The notes under the pieces: model-generated
Database searches by the model: none
What the model was told of the DNA's origin: nothing
Seen by the model: the letters and a program-made list of their open reading frames with translations, nothing else
DNA from: an uncultured Eubacteriales bacterium
GTDB lineage: Bacteria; Bacillota; Clostridia; Oscillospirales; CAG-272
Assembly (NCBI GenBank): GCA_900546695.1
Contig: URDX01000019.1
Coordinates: 1-33,620, forward strand
Direction of reading: 5' to 3'
Length of the DNA: 33,620 nt
In this document: positions 1 to 7,200 of the stretch, piece by piece
Layout of the letters: every line of letters begins with the position of its first letter
Position numbering within the stretch: position 1 is the first letter of the stretch
Position numbers and translations under genes: made by a program

Positions 1-10
1 TTCGGCGGTA

Positions 11-116
11 GAAAAAGCGGATAATCATTCCTTTGGAGAAATCCGATAGGATTTCGTCAGCTTTCCTTGTATTTGTGCCGAATAAAAGCTCAAATCACAC
101 TCTTATCCGCTTTTTC
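11..116. repeat. Nested inverted repeat upstream of zinc-ribbon gene
   Basis: A perfect 14-bp inverted repeat has its arms at 11-24 and 103-116 (left arm GAAAAAGCGGATAA). Between them lies a second perfect hairpin at 38-55, with a 7-bp stem and loop GATA. The right arm runs directly into the 31-nt dispersed repeat at 110-140. It could be the 3' end of an upstream transcript or a small inverted-repeat element; the sequence does not decide. No convincing promoter for the gene at 206 was found in the first 205 bases. Confidence 0.5.
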
Positions 117-140
117 GGTCTGCGCTTTTTTAGCCTCCCC
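110..140 (+). repeat. 31-nt dispersed repeat, copy 1
   Basis: This stretch is identical over 31 of 31 bases, in opposite orientation, to 6977-7007. Both copies are intergenic. It contains two T runs around TCGGTCTGCGC and has no internal hairpin. A shorter related piece (GGCTAAAAAAGCG) occurs at the terminator near 14754. Confidence 0.7.
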
Positions 141-205
141 GCATTTTTCCCCCCAAGCACACGAACTATAGCTGATATTACACATAATATTCAGGAGAAA
201 TTTGC

Positions 206-1291
206 ATGGATGAACTGAGAGAATTCAAATGCCCCTGCTGCGGCGGCGCCATAGAATTCAGCAGCGAGGCGCAGAAAATGAAGTGCCCCTACTGCGACAC
301 CGAATTTGAAATGGAGACGCTGCGCGCGTACGATGAATCGCTGCGCGAGGACGGGCACGACAATATTCACTGGGAGACGAACGCGGGCTCGGAATGGCGG
401 GCAGGCGAAGAAGAGGACATGCGAGTCTATTCCTGCAAGTCCTGCGGCGGTGAGATAATCTGTGATGAAAACACTGCGGCTACCGCGTGTCCCTACTGCG
501 GGAATCCCGTCGTAATGACGGGAAATCTGTCGGGTGCGCTGCGCCCAGACCTCGTTATCCCGTTCAAGCTCGATAAAAAGGCGGCAAAAGCGGGGCTTGA
601 AAAGCACCTGTCGAACAAATTCTTCCTGCCGTCGGTTTTCCGCTCACAGAATCACATCGACGAGATAAAGGGCGTTTATGTCCCCGTATGGCTTTTCGAT
701 GCGGACGTGAGCGGCAGCTTCCGCTACCGCGCAACGCGCGTACGTGCATGGAGCGATTCGGACTACGATTACACCGAGACGAGCTATTATGCCGTTCTGC
801 GCGGAGGAGAGATATCGTTTGCGTCGGTGCCGGTTGACGGCTCGAGCGCGATGCCCGACGACCTGATGGAGTCGATAGAGCCGTTCGATATGTCGGCTGC
901 GGTCGATTTTCAGACGGCGTATCTCTCCGGCTATCTTGCGGATAAATACGACGTTGATGCCGAGAGCAGCATCGACCGCGCGAACGAGCGCGTGCGTCAG
1001 AGCACCGAGCAGGCGTTCGCATCCACCGTTTCGGGCTATGCGACGGTCGTTCCCGAGGGCGGCTCGATGAACGTCAGCAACGGAAAGGCAAGGTACGTTC
1101 TCTTCCCCGTGTGGCTGCTCAATACCACATGGAACGGAAACAAATACATGTTCGCGATGAACGGACAGACGGGAAAATTCGTAGGCAACCTCCCGCTCGA
1201 TAAGTCCAAATACGCAAAGACCTTTGCTGCGATAACCGCAGCGACCGCCGCCGTTTGCACCGCGATATACGCTATCGCGAATCTGCTGTGA
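206..1291 (+). CDS. Zinc-ribbon membrane protein, YdjG-like
   Basis: The 361-residue protein carries two rubredoxin/TFIIB-like zinc ribbons: Cys9/Cys12 with Cys27/Cys30, and Cys77/Cys80 with Cys95/Cys98. A middle region of about 200 residues is mixed alpha/beta, and a single hydrophobic helix closes the protein (about 339-361), so the bulk should be cytoplasmic and tail-anchored. AGGAG lies 9 nt before the ATG. The next gene encodes a TPM-domain membrane protein starting 14 nt after this stop, so the two are probably co-transcribed. In Bacillus subtilis the ydjFGHI operon pairs a zinc-ribbon protein (YdjG) with a TPM protein (YdjH) to position an SPFH protein at the membrane during envelope stress. 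That role is an inference from this pairing; no PspA or SPFH gene lies within the window. Confidence 0.8.
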   Translation: MDELREFKCPCCGGAIEFSSEAQKMKCPYCDTEFEMETLRAYDESLREDGHDNIHWETNAGSEWRAGEEEDMRVYSCKSCGGEIICDENTAATACPYCGNPVVMTGNLSGALRPDLVIPFKLDKKAAKAGLEKHLSNKFFLPSVFRSQNHIDEIKGVYVPVWLFDADVSGSFRYRATRVRAWSDSDYDYTETSYYAVLRGGEISFASVPVDGSSAMPDDLMESIEPFDMSAAVDFQTAYLSGYLADKYDVDAESSIDRANERVRQSTEQAFASTVSGYATVVPEGGSMNVSNGKARYVLFPVWLLNTTWNGNKYMFAMNGQTGKFVGNLPLDKSKYAKTFAAITAATAAVCTAIYAIANLL

Positions 1292-1305
1292 GAGGGGGAG
1301 CATTC

Positions 1306-2589
1306 ATGAAAAAAACAGCTTCCGTTATTCTCGCGGTGATGTTCTGCTTATCGCTTGCGCTTCCCATAGCCGCCGAGCAGCCGTACTACATCTCGGCGGC
1401 TGACGACAGAATGAGCGCGGCGGAGATATCCGAGCTCGAGAGCCGCGCAGAGGTGCTGTACGAGCGCAGCGGTATAGGTGCGAGCTGCCTCATTCTCGAA
1501 TCGCTCGACGGCTACACCGCCCCCGAGTATATAGACGAGGTCTACACCGATCTCTGTCCCGCTCCCGACGCAGTCGTGCTGCTGAACGACGTTGAATCGG
1601 GCAATATGTATCTGTATTATATAGGCGATGCCGATTCGGCGGTGCTCGGTCACGAGGAGGAACTGCTGAATGCATACAACGAAGCCGATACCTACTATGG
1701 CGGCGCGTACGACTACATAAATGCAGTATCCGAGGCGATTCTCGGCGATACCGCGCTCGAGCGCGATAACGTCGAAACGCAGGCTACGACCGCCGCAGCC
1801 ATGACCGACGGCAGAACAGGCTCGGAAACGGTAAGCGCTCAGCACGCGCCCCGTCTCGTCGACGGCGAGCATCTGCTCAGCAGCGACGAGGCTGCCGAGC
1901 TCGTGACCACACTCGATGAGATAAGCGAGCGTCAGCAGTTCGACGTTGTCGTCGTCACCGTCGGCTCGCTCGGCTCAAAGAGCGCGATGGAGTTTGCCGA
2001 CGATTTCTATGACTACGGCGGCTACGGCATGGGCGCGGATAATGACGGCGTTCTGCTGCTCATCAGCATGGAGGAACGCGACTGGTACATGTCCACATGC
2101 GGCTACGGCATACGCGCGATAACCGATGCGGGTCGCGAGACCATGAAGGATTATTTCGTTCCGTATCTGTCGGACGGCGAGTACTTCACGGCGTTCAAGA
2201 CCTATGCAGAGCTGTGCGACGAGTACGTTACACGGGCAAAGACCTACACGCCGTATGACATCGGAAACCTCGACGAGCTCGATTATTCGGTTCCGCTCAC
2301 CGCGGGCGACTGGATATCCGCGGTCGTTATCGGCATTGTTATCGGTATCGTCGTTGCGCTCATAGTTTGCTCGGTACTCAAGGGCAAGCTGAAATCGGTC
2401 GGCATGAAGCGCGGCGCAAGTGACTATACGGTCGAGGATAGCCTCGAGGTCACGCAGAGCGCGGAGTTCTTCCTATACAGCAACGTGACGCGGACGGCAA
2501 AGCCGAAGGAAAGCGAATCTTCGGGCGGCTCAAGCACTCATACCTCATCGTCGGGCGCATCGCACGGCGGAGGCGGAGGAAAGTTCTGA
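1306..2589 (+). CDS. Two-TPM-domain membrane protein, YdjH-like
   Basis: The 427-residue protein has a signal peptide (about 1-24), a first TPM-like segment (about 32-147), a Thr/Ala-rich linker (about 148-180) and a second, better conserved TPM domain (about 183-311). A transmembrane helix follows (about 336-358), then a cytoplasmic tail ending in Ser/Gly-rich residues and GGGGGKF. TPM domains (TLP18.3/Psb32/MOLO-1) are extracytoplasmic folds, some with phosphatase activity. The tail resembles the Gly-rich ends of YdjH/YgcG-type proteins. The start at 1306 is preferred over the in-frame ATG at 1255, because GAGGGGGAG lies 5 nt upstream and the first residues then form a normal signal peptide; the longer form would overlap the zinc-ribbon gene. 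The double TPM arrangement is somewhat unusual. Confidence 0.82.
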   Translation: MKKTASVILAVMFCLSLALPIAAEQPYYISAADDRMSAAEISELESRAEVLYERSGIGASCLILESLDGYTAPEYIDEVYTDLCPAPDAVVLLNDVESGNMYLYYIGDADSAVLGHEEELLNAYNEADTYYGGAYDYINAVSEAILGDTALERDNVETQATTAAAMTDGRTGSETVSAQHAPRLVDGEHLLSSDEAAELVTTLDEISERQQFDVVVVTVGSLGSKSAMEFADDFYDYGGYGMGADNDGVLLLISMEERDWYMSTCGYGIRAITDAGRETMKDYFVPYLSDGEYFTAFKTYAELCDEYVTRAKTYTPYDIGNLDELDYSVPLTAGDWISAVVIGIVIGIVVALIVCSVLKGKLKSVGMKRGASDYTVEDSLEVTQSAEFFLYSNVTRTAKPKESESSGGSSTHTSSSGASHGGGGGKF

Positions 2590-2672
2590 GCTGTCGCACT
2601 TAAGCAGCGGCAAGGCTTTTCCGCCGCCAAAGGGGGCGAAACACCACCCGATACCGCAGGACTGATATAACT

Positions 2673-2706
2673 GAGGCGCACTTCCTTACGAAGTGCGCCT
2701 CTTGCA
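2673..2706. terminator. Hairpin between convergent genes
   Basis: A perfect 12-bp stem GAGGCGCACTTC / GAAGTGCGCCTC encloses the loop CTTAC. It lies between the converging TPM gene and GNAT gene. The T tract is weak on both sides (CTTGCAC on the plus strand), so termination may be inefficient or bidirectional. Confidence 0.6.
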
Positions 2707-3138
2707 CTATTCCTTTTTCATCTCCATATACGGCAGCACGGAGAAGCCGTTTTTCTCATAGACGGCGACGGCGCGCTCGTTCTCCTGCTCGACCTCGAGC
2801 CTCAGAACGGCATCGGGATAGAGCTCACCTACGTACTCAATAAAGCGGCTGCCGTAGCCGAGTCCGCGAAATTCTTTCTTTATGTAGATATCCTCGAGCC
2901 AGATGCACGGCTTTCCGAACTCGGTGGAATAGCTGCGCGCAAGCATTCCGTAGCCGCAGATCACCCCATCCGACTCAAAAACATAGCCCTCCGCATACGG
3001 GCTGTCGCTGAGACAGCAGTCAATATCGCGGATAAATATCTCCTCAGAACCGTTGCTTAACACGGCGGGAGATGTATAAAACACCCGCATCATTTCGATA
3101 ATCTCCGCTCTGTCGCGCGGCTCCATCTTACGTATCAT
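2707..3138 (-). CDS. GNAT-family N-acetyltransferase
   Basis: The 143-residue protein fits a single GNAT domain. The acetyl-CoA binding motif A is seen as the strand LEDIYIKKEFRGLGYG (about 81-96, with Arg91-Gly-Leu-Gly-Tyr-Gly). It is followed by the usual beta5-helix region, with an ENERAVAVYEKNGF stretch (about 120-132) typical of RimI-like and aminoglycoside-type acetyltransferases. Substrate specificity cannot be read from the sequence. GGAGG lies 7 nt upstream of the first ATG; a second in-frame ATG four codons later is less well placed. A TTGATT-17-TATAAT promoter reads into it. The gene is divergent from the duplicated mutarotase-like gene and probably forms its own unit. Confidence 0.85.
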   Translation of the reverse strand: MIRKMEPRDRAEIIEMMRVFYTSPAVLSNGSEEIFIRDIDCCLSDSPYAEGYVFESDGVICGYGMLARSYSTEFGKPCIWLEDIYIKKEFRGLGYGSRFIEYVGELYPDAVLRLEVEQENERAVAVYEKNGFSVLPYMEMKKE

Positions 3139-3176
3139 CCGATAACCTCCGACAATATAGCAATATTTACTGCATC

Positions 3177-3205
3177 ATTATACCCTAATCGCACAATAAA
3201 ATCAA
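3177..3205 (-). promoter_or_regulatory. Promoter of GNAT gene
   Basis: On the minus strand, TTGATT (3205-3200) and TATAAT (3182-3177) are separated by 17 nt, about 39 nt upstream of the start codon. This fits a housekeeping sigma-A promoter. Confidence 0.7.
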
Positions 3206-3245
3206 CAGCATACGTCCGACATGTCAGTGCAGGCGGAAAAAGCTG

Positions 3246-3274
3246 TTGTATTTTGACCGCCGCTGTGGTATAAT
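3246..3274 (+). promoter_or_regulatory. Promoter of duplicated mutarotase-like gene
   Basis: TTGTAT (3246-3251) and a perfect TATAAT (3269-3274) are separated by 17 nt. A nearer TTGACC at 3253 gives only a 10-nt spacer and was discounted. The predicted transcript has a leader of about 78 nt. Confidence 0.65.
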
Positions 3275-3283
3275 TGTGAAAAA

Positions 3284-3350
3284 GACGCTCGGAAAGCGTC
3301 GGAATCAATGTCGGCAGACGGGAGACGAATCCCGAGCCTGCCGCCGAAAG
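3284..3350 (+). promoter_or_regulatory. Structured 5' leader
   Basis: The leader holds a small hairpin GACGCT/AGCGTC (about 3285-3301). After it comes a nested structure in which CGGCAG pairs with CTGCCG around an inner GGG/CCC pairing, ending just before the GAAAGG ribosome binding site. It could be a regulatory RNA element. It did not match any riboswitch consensus I could recall, so the function is unknown. Confidence 0.35.
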
Positions 3351-3358
3351 GAAAAATC

Positions 3359-4018
3359 ATGATTTACAGACATTATTACACCGCGCAGCTGCTGGATGGA
3401 GTCAGCTTTGCGGATATCGAAAAGAAGCTCGGCGAGAGCTATACCGCCCCCGCCGCAGTGGTGTCCGTCACCGTGTCGGCATGGCGTAAGAGACTGTTTC
3501 TCTATTTTGAAACACGCGACGTAGAACAGCTGCTCCCCGCAGAGCTGTGGAGCGGGCTCGATAGCTTTCTCGAGCTTTGGCCCGGCGCGGAGGAAAAGAG
3601 ACTGTGGGTGCCGATGTTCGACATCTTCCATTATAACGCACCCGTCGACGATGAGGAATGGATGCGCCATACCGAAAAGGTCCCCTTCTGCATGCTCATG
3701 ACCATCCGCCCCGAAAAGCTCGCATCTTATATCTTCTACCACCATCAGCTGCAGGAAGAAAACCCCGGCTGCGGCGCACAGCACGCAGTCATCGCAATGC
3801 ACGAAAACCTCCTCTATCACTATATGGAGAACCCCGAAAACGAGGATTGCCTCGTGTTCAAGGGCAGCCTGAATACGCATAATACCCCCGACCACTGGGG
3901 CGAGCTCATGGAGCAGCATTTCGCACCCTGGCCCGATACCGACCCGCCTATTCAGTGGCGTAAGGACCTGACAACCGTTTTCCATACCGAAACGATTATA
4001 CCGTATCCGTCACACTGA
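3359..4018 (+). CDS. Tandem L-rhamnose-mutarotase-like protein
   Basis: The 219-residue protein looks like two copies of a dimeric alpha/beta-barrel domain of the L-rhamnose mutarotase (RhaM) type. The first half (about 1-93) ends in a WVPMFDIFHYN segment. The second half (about 110-219) carries a Tyr124-x3-His128 pair matching the catalytic Tyr-x3-His of RhaM, and ends with LTTVFHTE, resembling the family's closing L-EVF-L segment. The first half lacks the Tyr/His pair, so only one active site may be functional. The start at 3359 has GAAAGG 8-9 nt upstream; the in-frame ATG at 3308 has no ribosome binding site and lies inside the leader. No sugar-utilisation genes adjoin it, so the substrate is unknown. 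The family assignment is by motif only. Confidence 0.55.
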   Translation: MIYRHYYTAQLLDGVSFADIEKKLGESYTAPAAVVSVTVSAWRKRLFLYFETRDVEQLLPAELWSGLDSFLELWPGAEEKRLWVPMFDIFHYNAPVDDEEWMRHTEKVPFCMLMTIRPEKLASYIFYHHQLQEENPGCGAQHAVIAMHENLLYHYMENPENEDCLVFKGSLNTHNTPDHWGELMEQHFAPWPDTDPPIQWRKDLTTVFHTETIIPYPSH

Positions 4019-4124
4019 AATGTCGGCATAGGAGTGCTGAAAAGTCCGATACGAAAAAGATGAAAAGGTCGGCTGTTAAAAGCAGTTTTTCACATACCCC
4101 GACAATCAATTAATTTACACCCGA

Positions 4125-4173
4125 GCTGCACCCGCACCGTAATGCTCCGTTCTGCGGGCGCAGCCTGTTTTTT
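4125..4173 (+). terminator. Rho-independent terminator
   Basis: GCTGCACCCGCA pairs with TGCGGGCGCAGC (11 of 12 positions) around a 16-nt loop. CTGTTTTTTATTT follows. It would end the transcript of the mutarotase-like gene. Confidence 0.75.
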
Positions 4174-4251
4174 ATTTAATGCTGCGGAAATACTCTAACT
4201 CCTATAACAGCTGTTTTCGTTTCTCCTCTTCTGCCGTCAACATATTCTCTC

Positions 4252-4432
4252 CCCCCGTTTCAAAGTTTTGAAAAGGGGGTGCACCCGAACCCCGCTAAAA
4301 TAATGCCTTACGTTTTTCTTTTTCATTATCGGTAAACCTTTCCCCCATTTTAAAGTTTTGAAAAGGGGGTTCGGGGGGAAAACTTTTTCAAAAGTTTTCC
4401 CCCCTGCGTTTTCCCCCCTGCGTTTTCCCCCC
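4252..4432. repeat. G/C-run hairpin repeat cluster
   Basis: Two near-identical hairpins lie at 4252-4279 and 4342-4369. In each, CCCCC and GGGGG arms flank an AAAGTTTTGAAAA core. The second is followed at once by a perfect 15-bp hairpin at 4373-4404 (arm GGGGGGAAAACTTTT, loop TC). A short tandem array of a 14-nt unit (CTGCGTTTTCCCCC) then runs to about 4432. The block lies 30 nt upstream of the pfk promoter. It resembles dispersed intergenic repeats and encodes nothing recognisable; the small minus-strand ORFs across it are low complexity. Confidence 0.7.
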
Positions 4433-4461
4433 GCACTCTCCGCGTCCCCCGCGACGAATGA

Positions 4462-4490
4462 TTGACAAAAGACGGGACGTGTGATATAAT
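4462..4490 (+). promoter_or_regulatory. Consensus promoter of pfk
   Basis: A perfect TTGACA (4462-4467) and a perfect TATAAT (4485-4490) are separated by 17 nt. This is the strongest promoter in the window by sequence. The predicted leader to the ATG at 4573 is about 76 nt. Confidence 0.9.
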
Positions 4491-4572
4491 TTTCAGGATA
4501 GCACGGCGGGCAGCGGCAGTGCCGATAGGGCGACCGAGAGGCTGCATACCGCCGCAAATCGGAGGAAGAATA

Positions 4573-5811
4573 ATGCTGTACGGAAATGCAATAGTCGGTC
4601 AGTCGGGCGGTCCGACCGCCGCAATAAACGCAACGCTTGCGGGCGTTATCAGAGGGATGTTCGAGTGCGAGTACATCAAGACCGCATACGGCGCTTTCAA
4701 CGGAGTCGAGGGAATGCTTGAGGAGCGTATGTGCGATCTGAGAGAGGTGTTCGACAGCGAAGAAAAGCTCGTCACACTCGAGAATACACCGTCGTCGGCG
4801 CTTGGCTCATGCCGCATGAAGCTCCCCGCACTCCCGCCCGAGGGTGAGCGCGACGAGAAGTACGAGCGGCTGTTTGAGATATTCAAGAAATACGACATTC
4901 ACTACTTTTTCTACATAGGCGGAAACGATTCTATGGACACGGTCGCAAAGCTCTCGGCATACGCTGCGCGCACCGATTTTCCCATCCGCGTAATGGGCGT
5001 GCCCAAGACCATTGATAACGACGTTGCGGGAACCGACCATACCCCCGGCTACGGCTCTGCGGCAAAGTACATCGCCGCCTCCATGCAGGAGATACTGCGC
5101 GACTGCGCGGTCTACACCGTGCGCGCGGTGACCATCGTCGAGATAATGGGACGCGATGCGGGCTGGCTCACTGCTGCGGCTGCACTGCCGCGGCTCTACT
5201 GCGGCTGCGAGCCCGACCTTGTTTATCTGCCCGAGCGCGATTTTGACTTTGATCGCTTCTATGAGGATGTCGGCGCGGCGCTTGAGCGCCATCCGAACGT
5301 CGTCATTGCGGTATCTGAGGGTCTGCGCTGCGCGGACGGTCATTACGTCGGCGAGGGCACGCAGAGCGGTGCGGCGGACGTTTTCGGACATAAGTATCTC
5401 TCGGGCACGGGAAAGGCGCTCGAGCTTGCCGTCAAGGAGCATTTCGGCTGCAAGGTCCGCTCGGTCGAGCTTAACATTCTCCAGCGCTGCGCGTCACACA
5501 TCGCATCGCTCACCGACATCACCGAATCGGTCATGGTCGGGAAAGCCGCTGTTTCCGCAGCCGCTGCGGGCGAGAGCGGAAAGATGATGACGCTCGAACG
5601 CACCTCGAACGACCCCTACACCTGCCGCGCGGGCATGGGCGAGATAGATAAGATTGCAAACGCCGTCCGCACGGTGCCCGACGAGTATATAAACGCTCTC
5701 GGAAACGGCATTACCGACGAGGGTCTGCGGTACATTCTCCCGCTCATCGAGGGCGAGGTAGCGCAGCGCTACGAGCACGGTCTGCCCGTACACATCGAAA
5801 TCAAGCGATAA
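4573..5811 (+). CDS. pfp: 6-phosphofructokinase, PPi-type residues
   Basis: The 412-residue protein belongs to the phosphofructokinase family and phosphorylates fructose 6-phosphate in glycolysis. Landmarks are GQSGGPTAAINAT (about 9-21), GGNDS (116-120), PKTIDND (144-150) and MGRDAGWL (192-199). At the two positions that separate ATP from PPi enzymes (Gly104 and Gly124 in E. coli PfkA) it has Asp119 and Lys145, both associated with pyrophosphate use. The residue matching Asp103 is Asn118, which is odd for either class. The start at 4573 has GGAGGAAG 6-8 nt upstream; the longer in-frame ORF begins at the -35 box and is not used. The lipoprotein gene starts 28 nt after the stop and probably shares the transcript. 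Donor choice is an inference. Confidence 0.88.
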   Translation: MLYGNAIVGQSGGPTAAINATLAGVIRGMFECEYIKTAYGAFNGVEGMLEERMCDLREVFDSEEKLVTLENTPSSALGSCRMKLPALPPEGERDEKYERLFEIFKKYDIHYFFYIGGNDSMDTVAKLSAYAARTDFPIRVMGVPKTIDNDVAGTDHTPGYGSAAKYIAASMQEILRDCAVYTVRAVTIVEIMGRDAGWLTAAAALPRLYCGCEPDLVYLPERDFDFDRFYEDVGAALERHPNVVIAVSEGLRCADGHYVGEGTQSGAADVFGHKYLSGTGKALELAVKEHFGCKVRSVELNILQRCASHIASLTDITESVMVGKAAVSAAAAGESGKMMTLERTSNDPYTCRAGMGEIDKIANAVRTVPDEYINALGNGITDEGLRYILPLIEGEVAQRYEHGLPVHIEIKR

Positions 5812-5839
5812 AAATTAAAATGCCGAAAGGGAAGAAAAA

Positions 5840-6976
5840 ATGAAAAAGCTTATATCCACCGCGCTCTGCGCGGCAATGCTGCTCGGCGCTGTTTCGCTCA
5901 CCGCCTGCGACAGCTACAAAAAGACCCCGAGCGACTTTACCGAGCCGTTCGCCGACTACGACCTCTCCGAGTACGTAACTCTGGCCGACTACAAGGGGCT
6001 TGAGTACACCGAGAAGGACACTACCGTGACCGACACCCAGATCGACTCAAAGATCAAGGAGCTGCTCAGCGACTACACCACCGAGCAGGTGATAACCGAC
6101 CGCGGAGCGGAGTACGGCGATACCCTCAGCATCAAGTACACCGGCTTTGTCGATAACGAGGAGCTCGAAAACGGCAGCGGCACCGACACCATCACGCTCG
6201 GCTCAAGCGGCTACATCGACGGCTTTGACGCAGGTCTTGTCGGACTCAAGGCGGAGGAAACGACCACCCTTAACCTCACCTTCCCCGACCCGTATCCGAA
6301 TAACCCCGACCTTGCGGGCAAGCCCGTTCAGTTTATCGTCCGCATAAATGCCATCAGAGGCAAGAGCGATATCGAGCTCACCGACGAGTTCATCGCAGGT
6401 CTCGGTAAGGATGAGTATAATACGGTCAAAGAGCTCCGCGCACATGCCGAAAAGCTCGTGCTTGATGACAATAAGGATGCAGCGCGCTCGAGCGCTATGT
6501 CCGAGGTCTGGAGCAAGGTCATGACCGAAAGCACCTTTACATCGGTTCCCGAGAAGGAGCTCGGCGAGTACGCCGATAACATGATGAATCAGTACAAGGC
6601 GTACGCAGATAACTACAGCCTGACGATGGAGGAGTTCTGCGAGCAGATGATGGGCATGGACTATGACACCTTCTCGTCGCAGGTAAAAGCTTACTCCGAG
6701 AACGCGATAAAGCAGGAGCTCGTTCTGATGTCTATCGTCCGCGCGGAGAAGTTTCGCCTGACCGATAAGGAGTATGACGAGGGCATCGCAAAGCTCGCCG
6801 AGGATCAGAGTACGACCGTCGAGGAGCTCGAGAATAACTACAAGTTCGATATGCTCTGGGAGAGCATCATGTGGGCAAAGGTTCTGAACTTCATGGTCGA
6901 TAACGGTAAGGCGGTTGCTGCAGAAACGACAACGGCAGCAGATACGACCGTCGCCGACACAACGGCAGCAGAATAA
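5840..6976 (+). CDS. FKBP/trigger-factor-like surface lipoprotein
   Basis: The 378-residue protein starts with a lipoprotein signal peptide ending in the lipobox LTAC (Cys23), so it should be attached to the outer face of the membrane. An FKBP-type peptidyl-prolyl isomerase domain follows (about 88-173; GDTLSIKYTGFVD, IDGFDAGLVGLK, and a long insert with PNNPDLAGKPVQF). A helical region (about 183-355) matches the chaperone C-domain layout of trigger factor. A Thr/Ala-rich tail ends the protein. The N-terminal ribosome-binding domain of trigger factor is absent, as expected for an exported form. It likely helps secreted proteins fold, parallel to PrsA. GAAAGGGAAG precedes the start. It sits 28 nt downstream of the phosphofructokinase gene. 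Confidence 0.85.
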   Translation: MKKLISTALCAAMLLGAVSLTACDSYKKTPSDFTEPFADYDLSEYVTLADYKGLEYTEKDTTVTDTQIDSKIKELLSDYTTEQVITDRGAEYGDTLSIKYTGFVDNEELENGSGTDTITLGSSGYIDGFDAGLVGLKAEETTTLNLTFPDPYPNNPDLAGKPVQFIVRINAIRGKSDIELTDEFIAGLGKDEYNTVKELRAHAEKLVLDDNKDAARSSAMSEVWSKVMTESTFTSVPEKELGEYADNMMNQYKAYADNYSLTMEEFCEQMMGMDYDTFSSQVKAYSENAIKQELVLMSIVRAEKFRLTDKEYDEGIAKLAEDQSTTVEELENNYKFDMLWESIMWAKVLNFMVDNGKAVAAETTTAADTTVADTTAAE

Positions 6977-7007
6977 GGGGAGGCTAAAAAAGCGCAGACC
7001 GAAAAAG
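6977..7007 (-). repeat. 31-nt dispersed repeat, copy 2
   Basis: This is identical to 110-140 on the opposite strand. It begins directly after the stop codon of the lipoprotein gene and abuts the left inverted repeat of the MITE-like element at 7008. Confidence 0.7.
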
Positions 7008-7181
7008 GGGCTGTCGCAAAACGTGAAAACGCATAGCGACAGTTCTCGTTTTTGAGAAAAAATCAATAAAAAGAAAATTCTGCAATTAAATTATACTACG
7101 AAAGCAGCAACCGGGCAGCCCTTTTTCGGGTCACCCGGTTGTTTTTCTCTTATTTGAGAGAGCGTCTTAATGCGACAGCCC
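7008..7181. mobile_element. MITE-like element with 11-bp inverted termini
   Basis: Perfect 11-bp terminal inverted repeats GGGCTGTCGCA (7008-7018) and TGCGACAGCCC (7171-7181) bound 174 bp. The interior holds several hairpins: CTGTCGC/GCGACAG at about 7011-7041, TTCTC/GAGAA near 7052, and the terminator at 7108. There is no coding capacity and it lies between convergent genes. GGGCTGTCGCA resembles insertion-sequence ends. No target-site duplication was seen, so this is either an old insertion or a coincidence of termini. Confidence 0.45.
7108..7146 (+). terminator. Rho-independent terminator
   Basis: CAACCGGG pairs with CCCGGTTG around an inner CCC/GGG pairing, and TTTTT follows. It would stop plus-strand transcription from the pfk-lipoprotein unit. 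On the minus strand there is no matching T run. Confidence 0.75.
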
Positions 7182-7200
7182 TATCGTATCCCCGTGCGTA

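Noticed and set aside
3308..3358. Upstream in-frame ATG for the mutarotase-like gene
   Set aside because: There is no ribosome binding site, the added residues are encoded by the structured leader, and the site at 3359 is well placed.
4237..4557. Minus-strand frame across the G/C-run repeats
   Set aside because: Its translation is low-complexity, repeats with the DNA hairpins, and overlaps the pfk promoter.
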